Shown here: positions 1-8,582 of the stretch, piece by piece | How positions within the stretch are numbered: the first letter of the stretch is position 1 | Layout of the letters: each line of letters opens with the position of its first letter | DNA from: an uncultured Candidatus Saccharibacteria bacterium | GTDB lineage: Bacteria; Patescibacteriota; Saccharimonadia; Saccharimonadales; Saccharimonadaceae | DNA: 32,479 nt | Assembly (NCBI GenBank): GCA_946638615.1 | Contig: CAMPBO010000005.1 | Location: 1 to 32,479 of the forward strand | Direction: 5' to 3' | Position numbers and translations under genes: made by a program | Notes under the pieces: generated by a model | Databases searched by the model: none | What the model saw: the letters and a program-made list of their open reading frames with translations, nothing else | Told to the model about the DNA's origin: nothing

Positions 1-2
1 AC

Positions 3-1553
3 TTAATGGACAGTACTAATGGTATTACACTCAGTCTAGATCTATATAGAAATACCTATACATTAACCGTCTCAGCTGGCTCTAATACATCTAACCCTAC
101 CATTAGCACCACTGCAGTATATGAAGCAAATAACGCTAAATACTTCAGATGGGGACAAGAAGTAACAGTAGGAATAACTAAAGCTGCTAATGTTACTTGT
201 ACAACCTACGCTACTCCTACTTGGACTCAATCCGGTACTGCTGGTACCTTCTCTTCCACTAGTGGTACTAGTGTAAACTTTACTATGGGTAAAGGCGATG
301 CTACCGCTACCGCTACATCTGCCGCATCCAATGTAGCTCAGACTATCACTCTAAGTAGATCTGGTGGTGCTAGTGGTATAAACATTGGTGGCACTAACTA
401 TACTGGTAGTAGTGTAAGCTTAAACTGTGGTACATACAATATTTCTGGTAACTATAGCACAGGATACACCTTCTCATCCTGGTCTAGAGCAAATAGTGTA
501 GCTGTATCATCTACTTCATCTGCTTCTACCACTATGACGATAACTGGGCCTGGCACACTCACCCTTAATGGCAAGGCTAGTACCTATAATCTCGTTATTA
601 CTGCAGATAGCCATACTTCAGCCTTTAGTGTAAGAGCTGGTAGTACTAGTGGTACATCTACATCCTGTACTAAATCCAGTAATACCTTCACTTGTTCTAG
701 CTTAACTTATGGTACCAACTACTACCTATATCCTACCTTCGCTAGTGGATATGAATTTAATAGTTACCAAAAGACTGATTCTGCTACTAATGCTAGTCTT
801 GGCTCTACTAGTAGTGTTAACACCTACTATAAAATGGGTGCAGGCAATGGCGCAATAACGATGACGAGTAAACAAAGTTGTAGTAGCACACTCAGCGGCG
901 TTATGCAGAATTTTGTACCATGTAGTAGTATTGCGGATGGAACAACTGGTACTATGACAGATAACCGTAGTGGCAATAAGACTTATACTGTAGCTAAAAT
1001 AGGTGATCTAATCTGGATGACTAGAAATCTAGATCTTCCTGGTGGCACCACCCTAACCGCAGCCGACTCTAATGTTTCTGCAGGATGTGCCCTAGGTGGG
1101 ACCAATAATTGCACTCTTCCAGCTTCTAGTACCAGTGGCTTCAGTGACAATGCTACCGCCTATGTTTACAATAGCAATAGCACTACATGCGGCGATGACC
1201 AACCCTGCTACTCCTACTATTCCTACGCAGCCGCTACTGCTGGTACTAATCCATCTAGTGGTGAGGCTACAAGCGATATCTGCCCTAAAGGTTGGAGACT
1301 ACCTACCCTAGCAGAATACAATACTCTTAGAAGCACTTACACTACTTTAGCTGCCTCACCATTTAATGGCGTTTACGCCGGCTACTACTATAGCTATAAC
1401 TATTTCTTCAGGGGTGGAGAAAAAGGCATCTATTGGTCTAGTACGGCCCACAGTGCATCGGGCGCCACCTACCTAGAATTTAGTACTTCGAGCGCCTCTA
1501 TGCTCAGCGATTCCAAGAAGCTCGGGCACTCACTACGCTGTGTAGCTAAGTAG
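3..1553 (+). CDS. FISUMP-domain surface/secreted protein with InlB-B-like repeats; 5' end truncated by the window edge
   Basis: The frame is open to the left edge (TTA before the ATG at 6). Repeats of the type 'NTYTLTV...GTYNISGNYSTGYTFSSWS' and 'YNLVITA...YGTNYYLYPTFASGYEF'. C-terminal FISUMP-like segment: 'GNKTYTVAKIGDLIWMTRNLDLPGG...CPKGWRLPTLAEYNTLRS...GIYWSST...GHSLRCVAK'. Confidence 0.85.
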   Translation, partial: LMDSTNGITLSLDLYRNTYTLTVSAGSNTSNPTISTTAVYEANNAKYFRWGQEVTVGITKAANVTCTTYATPTWTQSGTAGTFSSTSGTSVNFTMGKGDATATATSAASNVAQTITLSRSGGASGINIGGTNYTGSSVSLNCGTYNISGNYSTGYTFSSWSRANSVAVSSTSSASTTMTITGPGTLTLNGKASTYNLVITADSHTSAFSVRAGSTSGTSTSCTKSSNTFTCSSLTYGTNYYLYPTFASGYEFNSYQKTDSATNASLGSTSSVNTYYKMGAGNGAITMTSKQSCSSTLSGVMQNFVPCSSIADGTTGTMTDNRSGNKTYTVAKIGDLIWMTRNLDLPGGTTLTAADSNVSAGCALGGTNNCTLPASSTSGFSDNATAYVYNSNSTTCGDDQPCYSYYSYAAATAGTNPSSGEATSDICPKGWRLPTLAEYNTLRSTYTTLAASPFNGVYAGYYYSYNYFFRGGEKGIYWSSTAHSASGATYLEFSTSSASMLSDSKKLGHSLRCVAK

Positions 1554-1606
1554 CTCGGCTGTTTCCCTCGTTCTCCGCCGAATCCGCTTCTTTAGGGTTT
1601 GAAGTT

Positions 1607-1646
1607 ATATTAAATATAGCTCCCTATAGGGAGCTATATTTAATAT
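1607..1646. terminator. 40-bp perfect palindrome between convergent genes, candidate bidirectional terminator
   Basis: ATATTAAATATAGCTCCC-TATA-GGGAGCTATATTTAATAT; 18-bp arms with a self-complementary TATA centre, between the FISUMP gene (+) and dnaK (-). Confidence 0.7.
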
Positions 1647-1660
1647 CTAGGGACAATGGA

Positions 1661-3553
1661 TTATTTATCTACCACTTCACCTTCGACGGCGTCGTCGTCT
1701 TTGGAAGATTTGTCGTCGTCCGAAGAATCTTTCTTGGTATCTTCGGAAGCAGATTGATAGAGCTTGGCGCCGATTGGCATGATTTTGTCAGAAAGTTCCT
1801 TAGCGGCAGCTTCGAGCTTTTCTTTGTCGGCGTCGGTGTCATTTAGAACTTTTTTAGCGTCTTCGACAGCTTTTTTGATAGTTTCCTTGTCGTCGTCACT
1901 GATTTTGTCCTTGTATTCATCTGGCATTTTTTCGGCCTGATAGATGGCGTTTTCTAGGTGGTTCTTAGTATCAATCGTATCGCGCTTTTTCTTGTCTTCG
2001 TCGGCGTGCATCTCGGCTTCTTTACGAGCTTTTTCGATATCGTCTTTGCTCATATTGCCAGAGTTTTGAATCGTAATAGATTGCTCTTTGCCAGTTCCCT
2101 TATCCTTAGCGGTAACGTTCAAAATACCGTTGGCATCGAGATTGAAGGTAACTTCGATTTGTGGCACTCCGCGTGGAGCTGGGGCGATACCATCTAAGAT
2201 GAAGCGGCCGAGAGATTTGTTATCGGCGGCAAATTCACGCTCGCCTTGGAGAACGTGGATTTCTACTTGAGGTTGATTATCGGAAGCGGTAGAGAAAATC
2301 TCAGATTTGCTGGTTGGGATGGTGGTGTTTCTGTCAATCAACGGAGTACGAACACCGCCCATGGTCTCAATACCGAGGGTAAGTGGAGTAACGTCAAGAA
2401 GAAGCACATCCTTGACATCGCCTTGGAGAACACCGCCTTGGATAGCTGCGCCTACGGCTACAACTTCGTCTGGGTTAACACCTTGCATTGGGTCTTTGCC
2501 GAAGATGGATTTAACCTTTTCGACAACGGCTGGCATACGGGTCATACCACCGACCATCACGACTTCGTTGATGTCTTTGGTGTCGAGCTTAGCATCCTTT
2601 AGAGCTTTTCTCACTGGTTCTTCGAGACGATCGAGGAGCGGGGAAACGAGCTCTTCTAACTTGGCGCGAGTAAGAGTGGTCTCAAAATGCTTTGGCCCGT
2701 CAGCGTCAGCACTTAAGAATGGAAGGTTAATGTCGGTAGAGGTGCTGGAGCTGAGCTCTTTCTTGGCTTTTTCGGCTTCGTCTTTGACGCGTTGCATGGC
2801 GGCAGCGTCGCCTTTGATATCGATACCGGATTCTTTCTTAAATTCATCAACAAGGTAGTTAACGATGATGTTGTCGAAATCTTCACCACCGAGGTGGGTA
2901 TCACCGTTGGTGGACATCACTTCAAAGACACCGTCGCCGAGTTCGAGGATGGAAACATCAAAAGTACCACCACCGAGGTCGAAAACAACGATTTTTTCGT
3001 CTTTTTTGGATTCGAGACCATAGGCTAGAGCTGCGGCGGTAGGCTCATTGATGATGCGCTTGACTTCGAGGCCAGCGATTTTACCAGCGTCCTTAGTAGC
3101 TTGGCGCTGAGAATCATCAAAATAGGCAGGCACCGTGATAATGGCTTCGGTGACTTTCTCGCCGAGAAAAGCTTCTGCATCAGCTTTGATTTTGCTGAGG
3201 ACCATTGCGGAGATTTCCTCTGGGGTGTATTCTTTGCCGTCCATTTCGACAGCTACGCCCTGACCCTTTTTGACGATTTTGTAGGGGCTGATTTCGAGGT
3301 CGTGTTTGACTTCTTTGTCTTCAAATTTGCGACCGATTAAGCGCTTGATGCCGTAAATGGTGTTTTTAGGGTTGGTAACACGTTGGCGCTGAGCAACTTT
3401 ACCGACTAATCTTTCGCCCTTTTTGGTGACAGCCACTACTGATGGGGTAGTACGATCACCCTCTGCGTTAGTAATAACTTCTGGTTTGCCGGCAACCATG
3501 TAAGCGAAGGCGCTGTTGGTGGTGCCAAGGTCAATACCGATGATTTTTGACAT
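1661..3553 (-). CDS. dnaK: Molecular chaperone DnaK (Hsp70)
   Basis: [33 protein letters not shown], acidic C-terminal tail; SD AAGGAG upstream of the ATG. Confidence 0.98.
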   Translation of the reverse strand: MSKIIGIDLGTTNSAFAYMVAGKPEVITNAEGDRTTPSVVAVTKKGERLVGKVAQRQRVTNPKNTIYGIKRLIGRKFEDKEVKHDLEISPYKIVKKGQGVAVEMDGKEYTPEEISAMVLSKIKADAEAFLGEKVTEAIITVPAYFDDSQRQATKDAGKIAGLEVKRIINEPTAAALAYGLESKKDEKIVVFDLGGGTFDVSILELGDGVFEVMSTNGDTHLGGEDFDNIIVNYLVDEFKKESGIDIKGDAAAMQRVKDEAEKAKKELSSSTSTDINLPFLSADADGPKHFETTLTRAKLEELVSPLLDRLEEPVRKALKDAKLDTKDINEVVMVGGMTRMPAVVEKVKSIFGKDPMQGVNPDEVVAVGAAIQGGVLQGDVKDVLLLDVTPLTLGIETMGGVRTPLIDRNTTIPTSKSEIFSTASDNQPQVEIHVLQGEREFAADNKSLGRFILDGIAPAPRGVPQIEVTFNLDANGILNVTAKDKGTGKEQSITIQNSGNMSKDDIEKARKEAEMHADEDKKKRDTIDTKNHLENAIYQAEKMPDEYKDKISDDDKETIKKAVEDAKKVLNDTDADKEKLEAAAKELSDKIMPIGAKLYQSASEDTKKDSSDDDKSSKDDDAVEGEVVDK

Positions 3554-3568
3554 ATTTTATCTCCTTTT

Positions 3569-3595
3569 CTAGCACTCGTTATGTTTGAGTGCTAA
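3569..3595. promoter_or_regulatory. CIRCE element (HrcA operator), dnaK-proximal
   Basis: CTAGCACTC-N9-GAGTGCTAA; one mismatch to TTAGCACTC-N9-GAGTGCTAA. Confidence 0.93.
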
Positions 3596-3605
3596 TCCTT
3601 CTCTT

Positions 3606-3634
3606 ATTGTATATCATTAGCACTCGTTTGTCAA
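3606..3634 (-). promoter_or_regulatory. dnaK promoter
   Basis: Minus strand TTGACA (3634-3629), 17-nt spacer, TACAAT (3611-3606). The -35 lies inside the N9 spacer of the distal CIRCE. Confidence 0.8.
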
Positions 3635-3643
3635 TAGTGCTAA
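3617..3643. promoter_or_regulatory. CIRCE element (HrcA operator), dnaK-distal
   Basis: TTAGCACTC-GTTTGTCAA-TAGTGCTAA; one mismatch. Confidence 0.93.
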
Positions 3644-3749
3644 CGTAGGGTTGTCTGCGGGGGGCGTTTCGGAAAAACAAATAAATTTATTTTTCTGGAT
3701 TTTTACCAAGACGAGTTTAGGAAGGGGGTATTTATGATATAATGTCAGT

Positions 3750-4769
3750 ATGGCAATAGAGAGGTTAGTGGAGCCAACTGCGGGTTCTAATGATATTGAA
3801 GAAGAGCGGATGGAGATTTCGCTTCGACCAACGTCGTTTTCTGAGTATATTGGACAGGAGCATCTTAAAAACAATTTGAAATTAGCGATTGAGGCAGTAA
3901 AAAAGCGAAACGATGGTTCGACGCTCGACCATATATTATTATATGGTCCACCTGGGCTTGGCAAAACTACAATGGCAGGGGTGATTGCACACGAGCTAGG
4001 TGCGTCTTTAAGGGTAACTTCGGGGCCAGCGATTGAGCGGGCTGGAGACCTTGCATCGATTTTGACCAACCTGAAAGATGGCGATGTGCTCTTTATTGAT
4101 GAGATCCATCGATTGCGCCGGGCGGTGGAAGAAGTTTTGTATTCGGCGATGGAAGATTATAAGTTAGATATCGTAATCGGAAAAGGCCCAGCAGCGCGTA
4201 GTGTGAGGCTAGATTTACCGAGATTTACAGTGATTGGTGCGACGACGCGAACAGGGTCTCTGGCAGGGCCACTCCGAGATAGATTTGGAATTATTCATCG
4301 GCTGGAATATTACAAGGAGCCAGAGATTGAGCAGATTATTAAACGTACAGCTGGGATTTTGAAGACAAAAATTCAGCCAGAGGCATGCGAACTATTAGCA
4401 ACACGTTCGAGATTGACGCCGAGAATCGCAAACCGTTTATTTAAGCGGGTGCGGGATTTTGCAGACGTGAATGGCGATGGTATAATTGATCGGGAAATTG
4501 CTACGCGCTCTCTTGAGATGATGGAGATTGATTATTTGGGGCTTGATCTGGCAGACAGAAACATGCTTAGACTGATGTATGAAAATTATGGGGATAGGCC
4601 AGTAGGGCTTACAACTATAGCGGCACTTACGGGTGATGAAATGACAACGATTGAAGATTTTTATGAGCCATATTTATTACAGCTGGGATTAATCGCAAGA
4701 ACCCCTAAAGGAAGAGTAGTAACCGAGAAAGGGCGAAAACATTTACAAAATTCTAAAAATAAGGTATAA
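3750..4769 (+). CDS. ruvB: Holliday junction DNA helicase RuvB
   Basis: [72 protein letters not shown]. Confidence 0.97.
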   Translation: MAIERLVEPTAGSNDIEEERMEISLRPTSFSEYIGQEHLKNNLKLAIEAVKKRNDGSTLDHILLYGPPGLGKTTMAGVIAHELGASLRVTSGPAIERAGDLASILTNLKDGDVLFIDEIHRLRRAVEEVLYSAMEDYKLDIVIGKGPAARSVRLDLPRFTVIGATTRTGSLAGPLRDRFGIIHRLEYYKEPEIEQIIKRTAGILKTKIQPEACELLATRSRLTPRIANRLFKRVRDFADVNGDGIIDREIATRSLEMMEIDYLGLDLADRNMLRLMYENYGDRPVGLTTIAALTGDEMTTIEDFYEPYLLQLGLIARTPKGRVVTEKGRKHLQNSKNKV

Positions 4770-4790
4770 TCATAAAAAGGAGTACCTATT

Positions 4791-5387
4791 ATGGATGAAT
4801 CTTTGGTAAAAATTCGTCATGGGAGAAGCTTAAAAGATTTTCCACATTTAAAGCTTGAAAAAGATGAATATGTGGAATTTGCTTTCACAAGAGCCAAAAT
4901 ATGCCTCTTGATGATTATAGGTGGAATAGTATTAGGTTTTGTTGCGATTATCGCGGTTTTTCTGTTGGTTACAATGAGCGAATTGATGCTAGATAAAATG
5001 GGTGAACATTTTTTGTTTATTATTTTGGGAGCTTTGTTTGCGGCGGTATGTATAATGGGGATGGTGTCGATTCGGATTTATCGAGGTAATAAACTTTTTA
5101 TTACCAATAAACATATAATGCAATTTGTAATGAATTCACTAGTGTCAACTTCAATAAACATTATTGATATTGATTCAGTGGAAGATGTAAGTTTTAGACA
5201 AGATAACATTTTTCAAAAAATATTCCATTATGGAACTTTTAGACTTTCGACAATCGGTGATGAAACGACTTATACGTTTAATTATTCGGATATTTTGCCG
5301 TCAGAGCTTCGGGCGGTGACTAATATGGTGACTGCGGCCAAACAAAAGAACAAGAAAAGTAGTCAAAGAGTAGAAAAAGACAATTAA
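4791..5387 (+). CDS. PH-domain (bPH_2-like) membrane protein
   Basis: Two N-terminal TM segments, then 'RIYRGNKLFITNKHIMQF...STSINIIDIDSVEDVSFRQDNIFQKIFHYGTFRLST'; SD AAGGAG. Confidence 0.65.
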   Translation: MDESLVKIRHGRSLKDFPHLKLEKDEYVEFAFTRAKICLLMIIGGIVLGFVAIIAVFLLVTMSELMLDKMGEHFLFIILGALFAAVCIMGMVSIRIYRGNKLFITNKHIMQFVMNSLVSTSINIIDIDSVEDVSFRQDNIFQKIFHYGTFRLSTIGDETTYTFNYSDILPSELRAVTNMVTAAKQKNKKSSQRVEKDN

Positions 5388-5773
5388 TTACGGTTGTATT
5401 TAGTGTAGGCGTCTTCTTTTTCGAGCTCAGCTTTTAGAATATATTCTTTACATTTGCCGTCTTTACAGTTAGCTGGTTCGTAAGTATAAGAACTTAAAGG
5501 GTCGCCGAGATTAAAGCCAGAAGGGTCAGTCCAGAGTGCAGGGTCAATGACTTTGATGTTCTCTTCAGAAATGGTTTCGGGATAATAATTGTGTTCTTTA
5601 TAAAAACTTTCCTCAAGAGCGTAGTACATGGCGTTGATGGCGATTTTGCGTTTTTCATCGCGCTTCATAGCGTCAACGTTGGATTTTTGAACAAAAAACA
5701 AAATAATAAGAAATGATGCAAAAACCGCAACGATGATAAGCTCAAGTATAGTAAAACCTTTTTTTGTGTTCAT
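5384..5773 (-). CDS. Type IV prepilin-like / pseudopilin protein
   Basis: MNTKKGFTILELIIVAVFASFLIILFF is a prepilin peptidase/methylation motif; start moved from 5797 to 5773. Confidence 0.85.
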   Translation of the reverse strand: MNTKKGFTILELIIVAVFASFLIILFFVQKSNVDAMKRDEKRKIAINAMYYALEESFYKEHNYYPETISEENIKVIDPALWTDPSGFNLGDPLSSYTYEPANCKDGKCKEYILKAELEKEDAYTKYNRN

Positions 5774-5836
5774 AAAAACATTATAACATAACATCAAAAA
5801 ATCGGCTGAGATGCCGAATCTATATTATGAAATTGG

Positions 5837-5910
5837 TGGTACCGGGTGGGATTGAACCACCGACCTCGGGCTTATGAGTCCCACGCTCTAACCAGCTGAG
5901 CTACGGTACC
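5837..5910 (-). tRNA. tRNA-Met (CAT), probably elongator
   Basis: GGTACCGTAGCTCAGCTGGTTAGAGCGTGGGACTCATAAGCCC...GGTTCAATCCCACCCGGTACCA; paired acceptor, CAT anticodon. Confidence 0.9.
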
Positions 5911-5936
5911 ATTTGATACATTATACCACACTTTTT

Positions 5937-6012
5937 GGTACACCCGGCACGATTTGAACGTGTGGCCTTCAGTTCCGGAAACTGACGCTCTATCCAACTG
6001 AGCTACGGGTGC
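5937..6012 (-). tRNA. tRNA-Arg (CCG)
   Basis: GCACCCGTAGCTCAGTTGGATAGAGCGTCAGTTTCCGGAACTGAAGG...GTTCAAATC...CGGGTGTACC; anticodon loop TTCCGGA. Confidence 0.9.
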
Positions 6013-6105
6013 ATGAAATGTATTGTAGCATATTTTTAACAGAGAAAAAAGCCCAAACGGAATGAGATGGTTGAGTTTTTGGTGTGATGATGATAACAAC
6101 GTGAT

Positions 6106-7356
6106 ATGTTAAAAAAATCAAGGGAATTATTGAAAAAGTTTTGGGAAAAGCAGATTCATCAGTCTTGGCTGATGGTGTTTTTGTGTGCTGGAATAATCAT
6201 TGGTGCGGTGCTAGGATTAGTCTTTAAGATAAATTATTTTGCGTCGAGATGGTGGATTTTTTTGGCTTTGCTGCTTTTGGTTTTTGCATATTTGAAACCA
6301 AAATTTGCGTCAGTAATAGTGGCTTTTGTTGCGGGAATGATAATGGTGTTTTTGCGAGTGAGGACAGAGCTTATAAAACAAGATACTCTGGGTAAGAAAT
6401 ATAATGTAACGGCGGAAATAGAGACTGAAAAATGGGTAACGGACACGCGAGACTGGTTTGCGGAAAGGATACGAAAATTGGTGTCCGAACCAGAAGTAAA
6501 CTTAGGTTTATCTTACCTCATGGGAATGAAGTCGGGATTATCTGATGATTTGACGGAAGATTTAAAGACGATAGGATTGACACATATTGTAGTGGCGAGT
6601 GGTGCACACTTGTCGATTTTGGTAGAAATTGCGCGGAAGATTTTTGGGCGAGCTTCGCGATTTGTAGGACTTTTGTTTTCGATAATTTTTATTGGATTTT
6701 TTATGAGTATGGTGGGGTGGACGCCATCAATTTTGAGGGCTGGAGTAATGACGATTTTGACACTACTAGCATGGTATACGGGGCGAAAATTTGAAGCTTG
6801 GCGGATAATTTTATTGGTGGCTGGATTTACTTTAATGATAAATCCGATGTTTGTAACAAACCTAGGTTGGCTCTTGTCTTTTTCGTCATATGCAGGAATT
6901 ATGATTTTAGGGCCGAAGCTTAGTAAATTTTTTTATGGCGAAAAACAGCCAGGATTCATTGCGAGCATGATTATTACGACGGTTTCGGCAACGCTAATGA
7001 CGCTCCCGATTACGCTATATTATTTTGGACAGGTGTCACTGATTTCTGTAGTAGCGAATCTTTTGATTTTACCGACTCTGCCATATGCAATGGGGCTAAC
7101 TTTCCTTGCGGGGGTGTTTGCAGGATTGCCTGGAATTGAGACGGCAGTGGGTTTTGCTACGACAAAACTTTTGGATTTTCATATTGGGGTAGTGGAATTT
7201 TTTGGTGAAATGAAACAATTTGCGATAAAAATTGATCCATATAATCAGAAGTTATTTTTGTTTTATATATTAATAATAATTGGACTAAATTGGCGAAAGA
7301 TGGTAAAATTAAGAGAAGTTAGATATAAAATTAAAAGGATTTTGACGGGAGAAAAT
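6106..7356 (+). CDS. comEC: ComEC/Rec2-like competence domain protein, N-terminal part of a continuous frame
   Basis: 'IGLTHIVVASGAHLSILVEIARK', 'GWTPSILRAGVMTILTLLAWYTGRK', 'NPMFVTNLGWLLSFSSYAGI', multiple TM segments. No metallo-beta-lactamase domain; no stop before YebC. Confidence 0.8.
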
Positions 7357-8058
7357 ATGTCTGGACATAGTAAATGGGCGACCACTAAGAGGCAAAAAGC
7401 AGTAGTTGACGCTAAGCGCGGCGCGCTTTTTACCAAAATTGGGAACCAAATTGCAATTGCGGCGAGAGCTGGAACAGATCCAGCAATGAATCCAAGTTTG
7501 GCAATGGTGCTTGAAAAAGCACGACTTGCAAATATGCCAAAAGCTAATATTGAGCGGGCGATTCAGCGCGTAGCGGATAAATCGGCGGCGACTCTTATTG
7601 AAGAAGTATATGAAGCCTATGGCCCTGGTGGCGTAGGAATTGTAATTGAAGTAGCAACGGATAACAAAAATCGAACAATGCCAGAAGTGCGTCATGCTCT
7701 CGATAAAAATGGTGGCCGAATGGCAGAGCCAGGAAGTGTAATGTTTCAATTTGCTCGTAAGGGCGTGATTGAAATTTCCGAAAAAGGTGATGACGTGATG
7801 ATGGTAGCATTAGATGCTGGCGCGGAAGATGTGTCAGATGAGGATGAAGGGACAATAATTTATACAGCAGCTTCAGATTTGATGAAAGTAAGGCAAGCTT
7901 TGGTAGATGCAGGAACTACTGTGATGTCGGCTGAGCTTCAATATGTGCCAACATCATATGTTCCGATTGAAGGTGAGAATGCTGAAAAACTTGAAAAGCT
8001 ACTATCAGCAATCGATGATCTCGATGATGTGACGAACGTTTATATAAACGCAGAATAA
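7357..8058 (+). CDS. yebC: YebC/PmpR (TACO1) family protein, in frame with the upstream ComEC-like region
   Basis: MSGHSKWATTKRQKAVVDAKRGALFTKIGNQIAIAAR...; internal ATG at 7357 with an upstream GGGAG. Confidence 0.93.
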   Translation: MSGHSKWATTKRQKAVVDAKRGALFTKIGNQIAIAARAGTDPAMNPSLAMVLEKARLANMPKANIERAIQRVADKSAATLIEEVYEAYGPGGVGIVIEVATDNKNRTMPEVRHALDKNGGRMAEPGSVMFQFARKGVIEISEKGDDVMMVALDAGAEDVSDEDEGTIIYTAASDLMKVRQALVDAGTTVMSAELQYVPTSYVPIEGENAEKLEKLLSAIDDLDDVTNVYINAE

Positions 8059-8171
8059 AATTAGGAATCTTGCTTCGCAGGATACGTTTCCGCTTCGCTA
8101 TGACTAGACCTCGCTTCGCTTAGTGCGGATCTTGGGCTCGAATCCTGTCTTCTTGCAGGTAAGAAATATTG

Positions 8172-8199
8172 AAAAAATATCCCTGTTGGGATATTTTTT
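8172..8199. terminator. Hairpin terminator
   Basis: AAAAAATATCCC-TGTT-GGGATATTTTTT. Confidence 0.75.
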
Positions 8200-8289
8200 A
8201 ATACTTCCTGGCGGAAAGGACAGGATAAAACATCTCTGCCTCCTTCCTTCAGATCACTAAATCCAAAGCAAGCTTTGGATTTACTAATC

Positions 8290-8375
8290 TGGCGGAAGGG
8301 ACAGGATTCGAACCTGCGAGACGTTAATCTGCTGGTTTTCAAGACCAGTGCCATCAACCACTCGGCCACCCTTCC
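8290..8375 (-). tRNA. tRNA-Ser (TGA)
   Basis: GGAAGGGTGGCCGAGTGGTTGATGGCACTGGTCTTGAAAACCAG...GCAGGTTCGAATCCTGTCCCTTCCGCCA; long variable arm. Confidence 0.95.
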
Positions 8376-8393
8376 ATGCTTTATTATATCATA

Positions 8394-8422
8394 AAAAATA
8401 GACCCTTTAAAGGTCTATTTTT
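8394..8422 (-). terminator. Terminator hairpin overlapping the stop codon of the 34-aa ORF
   Basis: AAAAATAGACC-ctttaaa-GGTCTATTTTT; T-run on the minus strand. Confidence 0.7.
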
Positions 8423-8525
8423 AACGACCGTCTTTAAGACGTGGATGTTTGCGTTTATCGCTGTGTTTGTGGTTGTTGTTGCGATTTTGTTTACTGACCA
8501 CTTTTACTTTAAATTTTCTTGCCAT
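8421..8525 (-). CDS. 34-aa basic small protein MARKFKVKVVSKQNRNNNHKHSDKRKHPRLKDGR
   Basis: Not in the supplied ORF track. Minus-strand TGC-TATAAT ends 6 nt before the ATG, and a T-tailed hairpin follows. Confidence 0.6.
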   Translation of the reverse strand: MARKFKVKVVSKQNRNNNHKHSDKRKHPRLKDGR

Positions 8526-8582
8526 ATCGTAATTATAGCATATTCAGGCTGATACTAAAACTGTTTATGCTATAATAAATGT

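Noticed and set aside
1958-3340. Several ORFs on the + strand and one on the - strand overlapping dnaK
   Set aside because: Out-of-frame shadows of the dnaK coding sequence; no recognizable domains or own signals.
3617-4069. 150-aa minus-strand ORF opposite the start of ruvB
   Set aside because: Antisense shadow ORF; ruvB on the + strand is unambiguous, and the frame begins inside ruvB and ends in the CIRCE region.
5872-6099. 75-aa minus-strand ORF
   Set aside because: Translation of the two tRNA genes ('APVAQLDRASVSGTEGHTFKSCRV' is a typical spurious tRNA ORF).
7309-7855. Minus-strand ORFs opposite yebC
   Set aside because: Low-quality antisense frames with no domain or promoter support.
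8061-8369. 102-aa minus-strand ORF with duplicated 'SCPFRQ'
   Set aside because: Spurious translation across tRNA-Ser and its partial duplicates; the duplication itself is reported as a DNA-level finding.
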